Below are positions 32,652 through 42,086 of a stretch of DNA of 64,000 nucleotides, in pieces (position 1 is the first letter of the stretch; every line of letters begins with the position of its first letter). The position numbers and the translations under genes were made by a program. This DNA comes from Streptomyces sp. NBC_01244 (GTDB lineage Bacteria > Actinomycetota > Actinomycetes > Streptomycetales > Streptomycetaceae). The notes under the pieces are model-generated. The model worked only from the letters and a program-made list of their open reading frames with translations. It was not told the DNA's origin and did no database searches. The stretch lies in contig NZ_CP108488.1 of assembly GCF_035987325.1 (NCBI RefSeq), positions 3,224,001-3,288,000 on the forward strand, given 5' to 3'.

Positions 32652-33767
32652 TCAGTCCAGATATCCGCGCAGCTGGTCCGCGAAGGCGTGGTCGCGCAGT
32701 TTGTTGAGGGTCTTGGACTCGATCTGCCGGATCCGCTCACGGGTCACACCGAAGATCCGCCCGATCTCCTCCAGGGTGCGCGGCCGCCCGTCGGCGAGCC
32801 CGTAGCGGAGCTGGACGACCTTGCGCTCCCGCTCCCCGAGGGTCGAGAGCACCGCTTCGAGGTGCTCGCGGAGCAGGAAGAACGCGGCCGATTCGACCGG
32901 GGAGGCGGCGTCCCCGTCCTCGATGAGGTCGCCGAGCGCGACATCGTCCTCCTCGCCCACGGGTGCGTGCAGCGAGACCGGTTCCTGCGCGAGGCGCAGC
33001 ACCTCCAGGACCCGCTCGGGGGTCAACTCCAGGTGGACGGCGACCTCTTCGGCGGTGGGCTCGTAACCCCGCTCCTGGAGCATGCGGCGCTGGACGCGCA
33101 CGACGCGGTTGATCAGCTCCACGACGTGGACGGGGACCCGGATGGTGCGGGCCTGGTCGGCCAGCGCCCGGGACATGGCCTGGCGGATCCACCAGGTGGC
33201 GTAGGTGGAGAACTTGTAGCCGCGGGCGTAGTCGAACTTCTCGACGGCGCGGATCAGTCCGAGGTTCCCCTCCTGGACCAGATCGAGCATGGTCAGTCCG
33301 CGGCCGACGTAGCGCTTGGCCACGGAGACGACGAGCCGCAGGTTCGACTCGATGAGGCGGCGTTTGGCCATCCGGCCCATGACCACGAGCTTGTCGAGGT
33401 CGAGGGTGAGCTGCAGGTCCAGCGGGGCTCCGCTGCCGAGCTTCTCCTCCGCGAACAGGCCCGCTTCCACGCGCCGCGCGAGCTCGACCTCCTCCTCGGC
33501 GGTGAGCAGCGGGATCCTGCCTATCTCGCGCAGGTACTGCCGGAAGAGGTCGGCGGACGGTCCCGCTCCGCCGGAGCCTTCCGCCGGGCGCTTGCGCGGC
33601 GTGGGCACCTTCTCCAGCAGCTCCGGGCCCTCCAACTCCTCAGCCCCTTCGGCCTCCTCGGCCTCCTCCTCGTGCATGGCGTCGGCCTCGGCCTCGGGCT
33701 CGGGCTCTTCGGCCGCGGGCACTCCGGCGGGCGGGCTGACGGTGACGGTCAAGCTCTGGGTCTGCAC
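32652..33767 (-). CDS. hrdA: principal-type sigma-70 factor, HrdA-like
   Basis: The 371-residue protein (GTG 33767, GGAGGT seven bases upstream) has an acidic N-terminal extension and all sigma-70 group 1/2 regions: 1.2 ([15 protein letters not shown]), 2.3-2.4 ([15 protein letters not shown]), 3 and 4.2 ([20 protein letters not shown]). It directs RNA polymerase to house-keeping-like promoters. The neighbourhood with nasA and the ABC pair agrees with my memory of hrdA in S. coelicolor; distinguishing it from HrdC/HrdD needs alignment. Confidence 0.85.
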   Translation of the reverse strand: MQTQSLTVTVSPPAGVPAAEEPEPEAEADAMHEEEAEEAEGAEELEGPELLEKVPTPRKRPAEGSGGAGPSADLFRQYLREIGRIPLLTAEEEVELARRVEAGLFAEEKLGSGAPLDLQLTLDLDKLVVMGRMAKRRLIESNLRLVVSVAKRYVGRGLTMLDLVQEGNLGLIRAVEKFDYARGYKFSTYATWWIRQAMSRALADQARTIRVPVHVVELINRVVRVQRRMLQERGYEPTAEEVAVHLELTPERVLEVLRLAQEPVSLHAPVGEEDDVALGDLIEDGDAASPVESAAFFLLREHLEAVLSTLGERERKVVQLRYGLADGRPRTLEEIGRIFGVTRERIRQIESKTLNKLRDHAFADQLRGYLD

Positions 33768-34022
33768 GGGGGCGACCTCCACAGGGCTCCGAGGACGGGT
33801 GCACCGCACCTCAGTGTGGGGTACGACACATCGCTGCCACGAGGGGCGTGCGACCACTTTCTGGGTCCGGTGCGTGACCCATGGTTACCCCTGGACCAGA
33901 ACCCCGATGCGGATCGGACGCATGTCCGAGGAGGACGGGGCCCCCGGCTCCGACGTGTGGGGGAGCCGGGCGGGTGCGATGCTGATCAGCACGATCACCG
34001 GTCCAGCCCCCTGGAGGTGTCC

Positions 34023-35201
34023 GTGCCGCACTCGAACCCGCCTCCGGGGTGGCGTCCCCGGGACAGCCACCCGCCGGCCGGGCCCCTGACGCCCCCACCC
34101 GCTCCGCCGACGCGGCGCAGGACCGCGGTGATCGTGGCCCTCGGACTGTTCGCCGGGGTGATCGCCGTGGCCCTGACCGGTCTGCTGATCACCACCATCG
34201 GTCCGGGTGGCGACGGTACGAAGGACCGCGACGGGGAGAGTTCCCCGGCCGCGACACCCGTCACCGTGGCGTCCCGGTCACAGGCGCCCCCCTCCCGGGC
34301 GCCCAGCTCTCGGGCGCCCGACTCCCTGGCCCCCGACTCCCGGGGGCCCGGCTCCCCGGCGCCCGAGCCGCGGACCGAACGCGACCGGGGGCCCGTCCAC
34401 GACGTGAAGATCGACTCGTGCGGGGTGGACCCCACCACGCGCTGGCCCTCCGCCGGGCTGACCATCACCAACAGCGGCGAGCGGACCACCACCTACATCG
34501 CGAGCATCGAGTTCCTCGGCCCCACCGGGACCCGGCTGGCCGAGGGCGCGGGCATCAGCAACAGCCTGGCGCCCGGGCAGCGGGCCGAAGTGAAGGCCGG
34601 AGCTCTCGCCCGGCTGACGGAGGACGAGATCACCTGCAAGGTGATCAAGGTGGACCGGATCGCGCCCCGAGGCGGGCCGACGCGGACCGCCCTACGCCGG
34701 CTCGACGCGGACCGCGCAGACCTTGAACTCCGGCATGCGGGACACCGGGTCCAGCGCCGGGTTGGTCAGGGTGTTGGCGCGGCCCTCGCCCGGCCAGTGG
34801 AAGGGCATGAAGACCGTGTCCGCGCGGATGGTGTCCGTGATGCGGGCCGGGGCGACGGCGCGGCCGCGGCGGGAGGTGACCGCGAGGGGGGCTCCGTCGA
34901 CCGCGCCGATGCGGGCCGCGAGGCGGGGGTGGAGTTCCACGAAGGGGCCCGGGGCGGCTTCGTTGAGCTCGTCCACCCGGCGGGTCTGCGCGCCCGACTG
35001 GTACTGGGCGACCACCCGGCCGGTGGTGAGGAGGAGCGGGTACTCGGCGTCCGGGACCTCGGCGGCTTCGCGGTGGGTGACGGGCACGAAGCGGGCCCGG
35101 CCGTCCTCGGTGGCGAAGCGGTCCAGGAAGAGCCGCGGGGTGCCGGGGTGTTCCTCCCCCGCCGAGCCGGCCTCCGCAGAGCCGGCCTCCCCCGGGCGTG
35201 A
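34023..35201 (+). CDS. membrane-anchored secreted protein, C-terminus uncertain
   Basis: The frame from GTG 34023 (CTGGAGG upstream) encodes a Pro-rich cytoplasmic N-terminus, one helix (VIVALGLFAGVIAVALTGLL) and a low-complexity Ser/Ala/Pro spacer. Then comes a 75-residue extracytoplasmic domain (DSCGVDPTTRWPSAGLTITN to ITCKVIKVDRIA, ending about 34668) with paired cysteines, resembling FxLYD-type domains. No stop follows the domain; the frame runs antisense through the nitrate reductase gene to 35201. A lost stop or frameshift near 34670 is likely. Confidence 0.55.
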   Translation: MPHSNPPPGWRPRDSHPPAGPLTPPPAPPTRRRTAVIVALGLFAGVIAVALTGLLITTIGPGGDGTKDRDGESSPAATPVTVASRSQAPPSRAPSSRAPDSLAPDSRGPGSPAPEPRTERDRGPVHDVKIDSCGVDPTTRWPSAGLTITNSGERTTTYIASIEFLGPTGTRLAEGAGISNSLAPGQRAEVKAGALARLTEDEITCKVIKVDRIAPRGGPTRTALRRLDADRADLELRHAGHRVQRRVGQGVGAALARPVEGHEDRVRADGVRDAGRGDGAAAAGGDREGGSVDRADAGREAGVEFHEGARGGFVELVHPAGLRARLVLGDHPAGGEEERVLGVRDLGGFAVGDGHEAGPAVLGGEAVQEEPRGAGVFLPRRAGLRRAGLPRA

Positions 35202-36821
35202 GGGAGAGGGGCAGGGCCAGAAGACGCCCTGCTCCGCTTCGATGCGGGCGTACGTGATGCCCGAGTAGTCCGCCGGTCCGCCGGCCGAGGCGCGGCGCAG
35301 TTCCTCGAAGACCTCCTCCGCGTCGGTCGGGAAGGCCTTCGGCATGCCCAGCCGGGTGGCCAGACCGTGCAGGACCTCCAGGTCGGAGCGGACCCCCGGC
35401 GGCGGGGTGAGGGCCCGGCGACGGAGCAGGACGCGGCCCTCCAGGTTGGTGGTGGTGCCGGTCTCCTCCGCCCACTGGGTGACCGGGAGGACCACGTCGG
35501 CCAGGGCCGCCGTCTCGGACAGGACCACGTCGGCCACGGCCAGGAAGTCCAGGGAGCGGATGCGCCCCTCTATGTGGCCGGCGCGGGGGGCGGAGACCAC
35601 CGGGTTGGAGCCCATCAGGAGGAGGGCCTTGACGTCCGAGCCCAGCGCGTCGAGGAGTTCGTACGCACTGCGGCCCGGGCCGGGGAGGCTGTCGGGGTCG
35701 ATCCCCCAGACCCCGGCGACGTGGGCCCGGGCCGCCGGGTCGGTCAGCTTGCGGTAGCCGGGGAGCTGGTCGGCCTTCTGGCCGTGCTCGCGGCCGCCCT
35801 GGCCGTTGCCCTGGCCGGTGAGGCAGCCGTAGCCGGAGAGCGGGCGGCCGGCCCGGCCGGTGGCGAGGCAGAGGTTGATCCAGGCTCCGACGGTGTCGAC
35901 GCCCTTGGACTGTTGCTCGGGGCCGCGCGCGGTGAGCACCATCGCGGATTCGGGCGCGCAGAACAGGGCGACCGCCTCGCGGAGTTTGGGGACCGGCACG
36001 CCGGTGATCCGCTCCACCAGCTCCGGCCAGTGCGCCATGGCGCCCGCGCGGGCCTCCTCCCAGCCGGTGGTGCGCTCGGCGATGAACTCCTCGTCGGTGT
36101 GGCCGCCCGCGACCACGAGGTGCAGCAGGCCGAGCGCCAGCGCCAGGTCCGTGCCCGGGCGCGGGGCCAGGTGCAGGTCGGCCTGTTCGGCGGTGCGCGT
36201 GCGGCGCGGGTCCACCACGATCAACGTGCCGCCGTTCTCGCGGAGTTCCCGGAAGAAGCGCAGCGCGGGCGGCATGGTGTCGGCGGGGTTGGAGCCGACG
36301 AGGATGACGCAGCCGGTCCGGGGGATGTCCTCCAGCGGGAAGGGCAGCCCCCGGTCGAGCCCGAAGGCCCGCTGGTGCGCGGCGGCGGCGGAGGACATGC
36401 AGAACCGGCCGTTGTAGTCGATCTGCGAGGTCCCCAGCGCGATGCGGGCGAACTTTCCGAGGGCGTACGCCTTCTCGTTGGTCAGCCCGCCGCCGCCGAA
36501 CACCCCGACCGCGTCCGCCCCGTACGACCGCCGCGTGCGGGCGAGGCCCTCGGCGACGGCGTCGAGGGCCTCCTCCCAGGTGGCCGGCTCCAGCCGCCCT
36601 GCGTGGGTGCGGACGAGCGGCTCGGTGAGGCGCACCCGGGAGGAGAGCACGGCGGGGGCGGTGCGGCCCTTGCCGCACAGCGCACCCCGGTTCACGGGGA
36701 AGTCGGCCCGCTCCTCCACTGCCACGCCGCCGACCGCGCCCGGTTCGGGGCGGAGGTTCATGCCGCACTGCAGCGCGCAGTATGGACAGTGCGTGGCGGT
36801 AACGGAGTCCGAGGTGTGCAT
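34692..36821 (-). CDS. nasA: assimilatory nitrate reductase, catalytic subunit
   Basis: A 709-residue molybdopterin oxidoreductase. The N-terminal [4Fe-4S] cysteines are C12, C15, C19 and C49 (CPYCALQC and ALCGKG), with the conserved Lys51. The molybdenum-ligand Cys is in GRFCMSS (C141), as in Nas/Nap enzymes. It reduces nitrate to nitrite in the cytoplasm, feeding the NirBD enzyme encoded at 59.4-62.3 kb. There is no signal peptide, consistent with assimilation. A GlnR-type box precedes the start. Confidence 0.92.
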   Translation of the reverse strand: MHTSDSVTATHCPYCALQCGMNLRPEPGAVGGVAVEERADFPVNRGALCGKGRTAPAVLSSRVRLTEPLVRTHAGRLEPATWEEALDAVAEGLARTRRSYGADAVGVFGGGGLTNEKAYALGKFARIALGTSQIDYNGRFCMSSAAAAHQRAFGLDRGLPFPLEDIPRTGCVILVGSNPADTMPPALRFFRELRENGGTLIVVDPRRTRTAEQADLHLAPRPGTDLALALGLLHLVVAGGHTDEEFIAERTTGWEEARAGAMAHWPELVERITGVPVPKLREAVALFCAPESAMVLTARGPEQQSKGVDTVGAWINLCLATGRAGRPLSGYGCLTGQGNGQGGREHGQKADQLPGYRKLTDPAARAHVAGVWGIDPDSLPGPGRSAYELLDALGSDVKALLLMGSNPVVSAPRAGHIEGRIRSLDFLAVADVVLSETAALADVVLPVTQWAEETGTTTNLEGRVLLRRRALTPPPGVRSDLEVLHGLATRLGMPKAFPTDAEEVFEELRRASAGGPADYSGITYARIEAEQGVFWPCPSPSRPGEAGSAEAGSAGEEHPGTPRLFLDRFATEDGRARFVPVTHREAAEVPDAEYPLLLTTGRVVAQYQSGAQTRRVDELNEAAPGPFVELHPRLAARIGAVDGAPLAVTSRRGRAVAPARITDTIRADTVFMPFHWPGEGRANTLTNPALDPVSRMPEFKVCAVRVEPA

Positions 36822-36833
36822 GGAGCCCAGCGT

Positions 36834-36871
36834 GCGTCGGCGGTGTTACGCGGGCCGCCGCCTCCCGTTAC
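36834..36871 (-). promoter_or_regulatory. candidate GlnR box upstream of nasA
   Basis: On the minus strand the spacing GTAAC-n6-CGGCG-n6-GTAAC-n6-GACGC reproduces the a-n6-b-n6-a-n6-b layout of actinobacterial GlnR sites (gTnAc and GaAAc). Both a-boxes are perfect; the b-boxes are poor. It ends 12 bases before the nasA start and overlaps the end of the preceding gene. Confidence 0.6.
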
Positions 36872-37227
36872 ATCTCCGCGTGCTCCGCCTCAGCGCGGCC
36901 CGCCGGCTCCGGTGAGGCCCTGCGCAGCGGGGGGTGGTCGAGGATCTCCACGTACACGATCCGGTCGTCGACGACGTCGAGGATCAGCATGCCCCGCTCG
37001 GGGAGCAGGGGCACGTTGCGGTGGCCCGGCCCGTAGGGCGTGCCCGGCGGATGCGGATGGGTCCGGAAGCTCTGGCAGGAGTCGTCGCCGCAGCCGCAGT
37101 CCGCGACGATGCGGAGGTCGTGGGCGCAGATGGCGAGTTCGTGCTCGCCCTCCGCGTCCAGCAGCTTCACGAGCTCGGACGTCAGCTCGGGGAAGACCTC
37201 GCGTACGAGGGGTGCGTCGTGTTCCAC
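36868..37227 (-). CDS. hypothetical protein with Cys cluster
   Basis: A 119-residue soluble protein. It contains ICAHDLRIVADCGCGDDSCQSF, four cysteines that could bind a metal, followed by YGPGHRNVPL. Similar small actinobacterial proteins are known to me only as hypothetical. It starts at GTG 37227 upstream of nasA in the same direction, but a GlnR-type box between them suggests separate control. Confidence 0.65.
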   Translation of the reverse strand: MEHDAPLVREVFPELTSELVKLLDAEGEHELAICAHDLRIVADCGCGDDSCQSFRTHPHPPGTPYGPGHRNVPLLPERGMLILDVVDDRIVYVEILDHPPLRRASPEPAGRAEAEHAEM

Positions 37228-37329
37228 GGGGCGGACCGTAGCCCGGGACCCGGGCGGCGGGCACCCGAATATCCGCCGGGGCTCCGGAGCCGGGTCAGCG
37301 CCGGAGCCGGGGTCAGCGCCGGGGCCGGG

Positions 37330-38181
<852 letters not shown>

Positions 38182-38215
38182 CTATATGACTAATCGGAAT
38201 ACACCGATCGCGGCG

Positions 38216-38944
38216 TCAGTCTGCCAGAGAGGCCAGCGCCCGCGACACCCCCTCCTCCTTCGGCCCCAGGAACCGCGGCTGCGGCTCGAAGACCGCGTCC
38301 AGTGCCGCCTTGCCCGCCGCGAAGACCTCGCGGGCCCCGCCGTAGTACCAGGTCGCGTCGTGCACGTCGGACACCCCGACCCCGTACGAGTCCACGCCCG
38401 CGGCCCGGCACAGCGCGACGGCCCGGCGGATGTGGAACCCCTGGCTGATCAGTACCGCCCGGTGCACGCCGAAGACCTCCCGGGCCCGGACGCAGGAGTC
38501 CCACGAGTCGAAGCCGGCGTAGTCGCTGACGACACGGGCGTCGGGCACCCCGTGGCCCGTCAGGTACGCGCGCATCGCGTCGGGCTCGTCGTAGTCGGTA
38601 CGGCTGTTGTCGCCCGTGACCAGGACGACCTTGACCTTCCCCGCACGGTAGAGCTCGACGGCGGCGTCGAGCCGGCGCGCGAGGTACGGGGTGGGCCTGC
38701 CGTTCCACAACCCGGCGCCGAAGACCACGGCCACCTCGGCGGCGGGCGCGTCGGCGGTGGTGCGCAGCCGGGGCCCGGCGGACGCGTGCGTCCACGCCGA
38801 GGGCAGCAGGGCCAGCACGCAGCCCGCCATCACCACCTGCACGACGCGCCGCCGGGCCCGTACGGTCCGGGGCGGCGTGACCCGTACGGCCTTCAGCCGC
38901 TCCCATGCCGCCCCTGGCAGACCTCGTACCGTTGCGCGCCTCAA
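38216..38944 (-). CDS. SanA/YdcF-like DUF218 membrane protein
   Basis: A 242-residue protein with one N-terminal membrane helix (VVQVVMAGCVLALLP) and an extracytoplasmic DUF218 domain (AVVFGAGLWNGRPTPYLARR, VLVTGDNSRTDYDEPDAM, LISQGFHIRRAV). SanA homologues affect cell-envelope barrier function and vancomycin sensitivity in enteric bacteria. TTG 38944 is preferred because GGGGGG lies six bases upstream; the open frame extends further to an ATG at 39202. Confidence 0.85.
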   Translation of the reverse strand: MRRATVRGLPGAAWERLKAVRVTPPRTVRARRRVVQVVMAGCVLALLPSAWTHASAGPRLRTTADAPAAEVAVVFGAGLWNGRPTPYLARRLDAAVELYRAGKVKVVLVTGDNSRTDYDEPDAMRAYLTGHGVPDARVVSDYAGFDSWDSCVRAREVFGVHRAVLISQGFHIRRAVALCRAAGVDSYGVGVSDVHDATWYYGGAREVFAAGKAALDAVFEPQPRFLGPKEEGVSRALASLAD

Positions 38945-39078
38945 TGCGATCCCCCCACTGGTCCTGCTGCCGGTTTTGCTGTCGGTTTTGCTGTCGGTCC
39001 TGTCGTCTACGGACGCACGGGCGGTCCCGGCGGTTTCCCCAGGTCGCGACGGTGCCCGGCCGTTCCCCGCCCCCGGCC

Positions 39079-39669
39079 TCAAGCCAGGCACCGCACCGCC
39101 GGGTGCGGCTGTCCGTACAGGGCCGGCAGGTGCAGGGCGAGGGCGAGCAGCAGGGCGCCGGTCCAGCAGAGCCGAGCGCGCCCCGAGCGAGGGAGCTCCC
39201 ACAGTTCCCCCGGGTCCATTGTGGCCATGCCGGCCATGCCGGCCAGACCTGCCAGACCTGCCAGACCTGCCAGACCTGCCAGACCTGCCAGACCTGCCAG
39301 ACCTGCCAGACCTGCCACCAGCAGGAACACCGTCAGCAGCGCGGCCAGGAGGTGCGCCTTGCGCGCCTCGTCCGTCTGCGGGAACGGATCCCAGCCCCCG
39401 GGACCGTCCGCGGACCGCGCGCGGGTCGCCAGGAGCGCGCTCAGGACGGCGGCTCCGGCCGCGATCCAGCCCCAGAGGGCGATCCGGCCGAGCAGGTCAC
39501 CGGCGCCCCGCGCGCCGAGCGACAGCACGCGGGCGACGGCGGCCGGGTCGCGGATCGGGGAAGCACGGCCCGACCCCACCCCGGCGTCCACCCCCCTGTG
39601 AGCAGGCGGAAAACACCCGTCACCCCGGCGCAACGCAGCGGCAACCTGCCAAGCGCAGGATCGGTTCAT
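39079..39669 (-). CDS. integral membrane protein with (GLA)n repeat
   Basis: A frame of up to 196 residues with three or four membrane segments (IALWGWIAAGAAVLSALL; AHLLAALLTVFLLVAGLAG; ARLCWTGALLLALALHLPAL). The middle helix is extended by about eight Gly-Leu-Ala units encoded by a 9-bp tandem repeat. The real start may be a GTG inside the frame, because the first 40 residues look non-membrane and low quality. No family is recognised. Confidence 0.6.
   Translation of the reverse strand: MNRSCAWQVAAALRRGDGCFPPAHRGVDAGVGSGRASPIRDPAAVARVLSLGARGAGDLLGRIALWGWIAAGAAVLSALLATRARSADGPGGWDPFPQTDEARKAHLLAALLTVFLLVAGLAGLAGLAGLAGLAGLAGLAGLAGMAGMATMDPGELWELPRSGRARLCWTGALLLALALHLPALYGQPHPAVRCLA
39244..39315. 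repeat. 9-bp tandem repeat, eight copies
   Basis: CAGACCTGC is repeated eight times without error, encoding Gly-Leu-Ala units in the minus-strand membrane protein. Copy-number change would keep the reading frame. Confidence 0.95.
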
Positions 39670-39837
39670 GACGGAGCCGGCGCACCCTCCCGAATCCCCG
39701 CCCCTGCCCCTCCCCCCACCTCTACCGCACCCCCCGCTGCCGCCCGCGACCACGGCGGAGCTGCTGACCCGGATCACCGCCCAGCTCGGTACGCAGCTCA
39801 GCGTTCTGCGCCCCCGACACCACGCAGGAGTCCCCCC

Positions 39838-40572
39838 ATGCAGCAGCCCGCCCTCGTCGCCGTGGCCCACGGCAGCCGCGATCCGCGCGCCCTCCACACC
39901 GTCGAAGCCCTGCTCGAACGGGTCCGCGAGCTCCGCCCCCGCCTCGACGTCCGGCTCGGTCACATCGAGCTGAACCACCCGCTGCTGGACCACACCCTCG
40001 AACGGGCCGCCGGGGCCGCCGTCCTGGTGCCGCTGCTGCTCGGCCGCGGCACCCACGTCAAGCGGGACCTCCCGGCCTCCGCCGCCCGCGCCGGGCACCT
40101 GCGGACCCGCGTCGCCGCCCCGCTCGGGCCGCATCCGCTGCTCGTCGAGGCCCTGTACGAGCGCCTCGTGGAGGCCGGCTGGAGCGCCGGGTCGGCGGTG
40201 GTGCTGGCCGCCGCCGGGTCCCGCGACCCCGACTCCGCCGCCGATGTGCGGGCCACCGCCGGCCTGCTCTCGGAACGCCTCGGCGGAGTTCCCGTGGTGG
40301 CCGCCTACGCCTCGGGCACCGCGCCCTCCGTGCCCGCCGCCGTACGGGCCCTGGCCGCGCGGGGCCTCCACCGGGTCGCGGTCGCCTCCTACTTCACCGC
40401 CCCGGGCCGTTTCGCCGCCGCGAGCGCCGCCGCCGCACCGGGCCCGGCCGCCGCCCCGCTGGGCGCCCACCCGGCGCTGGCCCGGCTGGTGCTGCAGCGC
40501 TACGACGAAGCCGCCGCCGCGCTCGCAGCGCCCGTAGCCCGGGAGCACCCGCTCGAACTGGCCACCGCGTAA
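39838..40572 (+). CDS. sirohydrochlorin chelatase-like protein (CbiX/SirB type)
   Basis: A 244-residue protein with two CbiX-like halves. VAVAHGSRDPRALHTVE contains the conserved HGSRDP motif, followed by LVPLLLGRGTHVKRDLP, where a second metal/substrate His lies. It should insert Fe2+ (or Co2+) into sirohydrochlorin, giving the sirohaem used by NirB. The ATG at 39838 follows AGGAG. It stands alone here but fits the nitrate/nitrite assimilation genes on either side. Confidence 0.88.
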   Translation: MQQPALVAVAHGSRDPRALHTVEALLERVRELRPRLDVRLGHIELNHPLLDHTLERAAGAAVLVPLLLGRGTHVKRDLPASAARAGHLRTRVAAPLGPHPLLVEALYERLVEAGWSAGSAVVLAAAGSRDPDSAADVRATAGLLSERLGGVPVVAAYASGTAPSVPAAVRALAARGLHRVAVASYFTAPGRFAAASAAAAPGPAAAPLGAHPALARLVLQRYDEAAAALAAPVAREHPLELATA

Positions 40573-40649
40573 CGGCCTGGTTGGTTCCCAATCGCTCGGA
40601 TTGCTCCTCTTGACTCGTCTTGTCGGTTCGTGCGGTTACCGTTTGGGCC

Positions 40650-41993
40650 ATGGAAGGCATGGAAGGCACCACCGCACCTGTCCGACCCGATCTCGATCTG
40701 CCCGGCGAGCCGTACGTTCCCGCCGATACCGAGCGCTGGGCCACCGAGCCCGACAAACGGCCCGGGCGGACCGCCTTCCAGCGCGACCGCGCCCGGGTGC
40801 TGCACTCCGCCGCCCTGCGACGGCTCGCCGGGAAGACGCAGGTGGTGACCCCGGGGACGCGTTCGTACGACTGGGACGCGAGTCCTCGTACGCGGCTGAC
40901 GCACTCCCTCGAATGCGCCCAGGTCGGCCGCGAGCTCGGCGCCGCCCTCGGCTGTGATCCCGATCTGGTCGAAGCCGCCTGTCTGTCGCACGACATGGGG
41001 CACCCGCCCTTCGGCCACAACGGCGAGGAAGCGCTCAACGAGTTCGCCAAGGACTGCGGCGGCTTCGAGGGCAACGCCCAGTCGCTGCGCCTGCTGACCC
41101 GGCTGGAACCCAAGCGGTTCGTCCCCGATCCGCAGACCGGCACCCTCGTCAGCGTCGGGCTCAACCTCACCCGTGCCTGCCTGGACGCCGCCACCAAGTA
41201 CCCCTGGGCGCGCGGGGACCACCCCACCGACCCGGGCTCGGTGAAGTTCGGCGCCTACGAGGACGACCTGCCGGTCTTCGAGTGGCTGCGCCGCGGCGCG
41301 CCCGCGGACCGCAAGTGCTTCGAGGCGCAGGTCATGGACTGGTCGGACGACGTGGCGTACTCCGTCCACGACTTCGAGGACGGCCTGCACGCCGGCCACC
41401 TCGACCCGAACCTGCTGTTCGCCGAGCCCGAGCGCGCCGAGATCTGGCGGGTGGCCATCGGCCGGTACGTGCCCTCCGACACCGAGCCGGAGGAGCTCCG
41501 CGAGGCCCTGGACCGCCTGATGGAGCAGGAGTGGTGGCCGCACGGGTACGACGGCTCGGCCGTGGCCCAGGCCCGGCTGAAGGACGCGACCAGCCAGCTG
41601 ATCGGCCGTTTCTGCCTGGCCGCCGAGGGCGCCACGCGGCAGGCGTACGGGACCGGCCGGCTGACCCGGTACGCGGCGGAGCTGGTGGTGCCGCGCGAGG
41701 CCCGCAACGAGTGCGCCGTACTGAAGGCGGTCGCCGACCTGTACGTCATGCAGCGCGACGAGCAGGAGCGGATCCGAGCCGATCAGCGCATCGTCCTGGC
41801 CGAACTCGCGGAGGCGGTCAGCGCCCGCGCACCCGAGGGTCTGGACCCCCAATTCCGCGCCATCTTCGACGAGGCGCCGGACGACCGGGCCAGGAAGCGG
41901 GCGGTCGTGGACCAGATCGCGGCCCTCACGGACGCCTCCGCGCGCTCCCTGCACGCCCGCCTCACCCAGCGCGCGCGACGCGCCGAAGGGTGA
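40650..41993 (+). CDS. dgt: dGTP triphosphohydrolase-like protein
   Basis: A 447-residue HD-domain protein. Metal ligands are His85 (RLTHSLEC), His114/Asp115 ([14 protein letters not shown]) and the later Asp of [11 protein letters not shown]. It hydrolyses dNTPs to nucleosides and triphosphate, controlling dNTP pools for replication. Linkage to dnaG is typical of actinobacteria. Two in-frame ATGs (40650 and 40659) arise from a duplicated ATGGAAGGC; no clear ribosome site decides between them. Confidence 0.92.
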   Translation: MEGMEGTTAPVRPDLDLPGEPYVPADTERWATEPDKRPGRTAFQRDRARVLHSAALRRLAGKTQVVTPGTRSYDWDASPRTRLTHSLECAQVGRELGAALGCDPDLVEAACLSHDMGHPPFGHNGEEALNEFAKDCGGFEGNAQSLRLLTRLEPKRFVPDPQTGTLVSVGLNLTRACLDAATKYPWARGDHPTDPGSVKFGAYEDDLPVFEWLRRGAPADRKCFEAQVMDWSDDVAYSVHDFEDGLHAGHLDPNLLFAEPERAEIWRVAIGRYVPSDTEPEELREALDRLMEQEWWPHGYDGSAVAQARLKDATSQLIGRFCLAAEGATRQAYGTGRLTRYAAELVVPREARNECAVLKAVADLYVMQRDEQERIRADQRIVLAELAEAVSARAPEGLDPQFRAIFDEAPDDRARKRAVVDQIAALTDASARSLHARLTQRARRAEG

Positions 41994-42086
41994 GCCGATC
42001 GGGCCACTCCCCCTTCACGCGGCAGGCTCGGTGCGGGACGCTCGCATGTGCCCGCATGTGGCGCAGAGGTTATGAGGAGGCATCAG

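Noticed and set aside
30596..32740. 714-residue minus-strand frame opposite the second ABC half-transporter
   Set aside because: No family motif and highly skewed composition; the plus-strand ABC protein is certain.
39244..39315. CRISPR-like array
   Set aside because: The unit is only 9 bases with no spacers; it is an in-gene tandem repeat.
39668..39973. Pro-rich plus-strand frame upstream of the sirohydrochlorin chelatase-like gene
   Set aside because: It overlaps the start of the chelatase gene in another frame, has no ribosome site and is a run of Pro/Leu/Ser.
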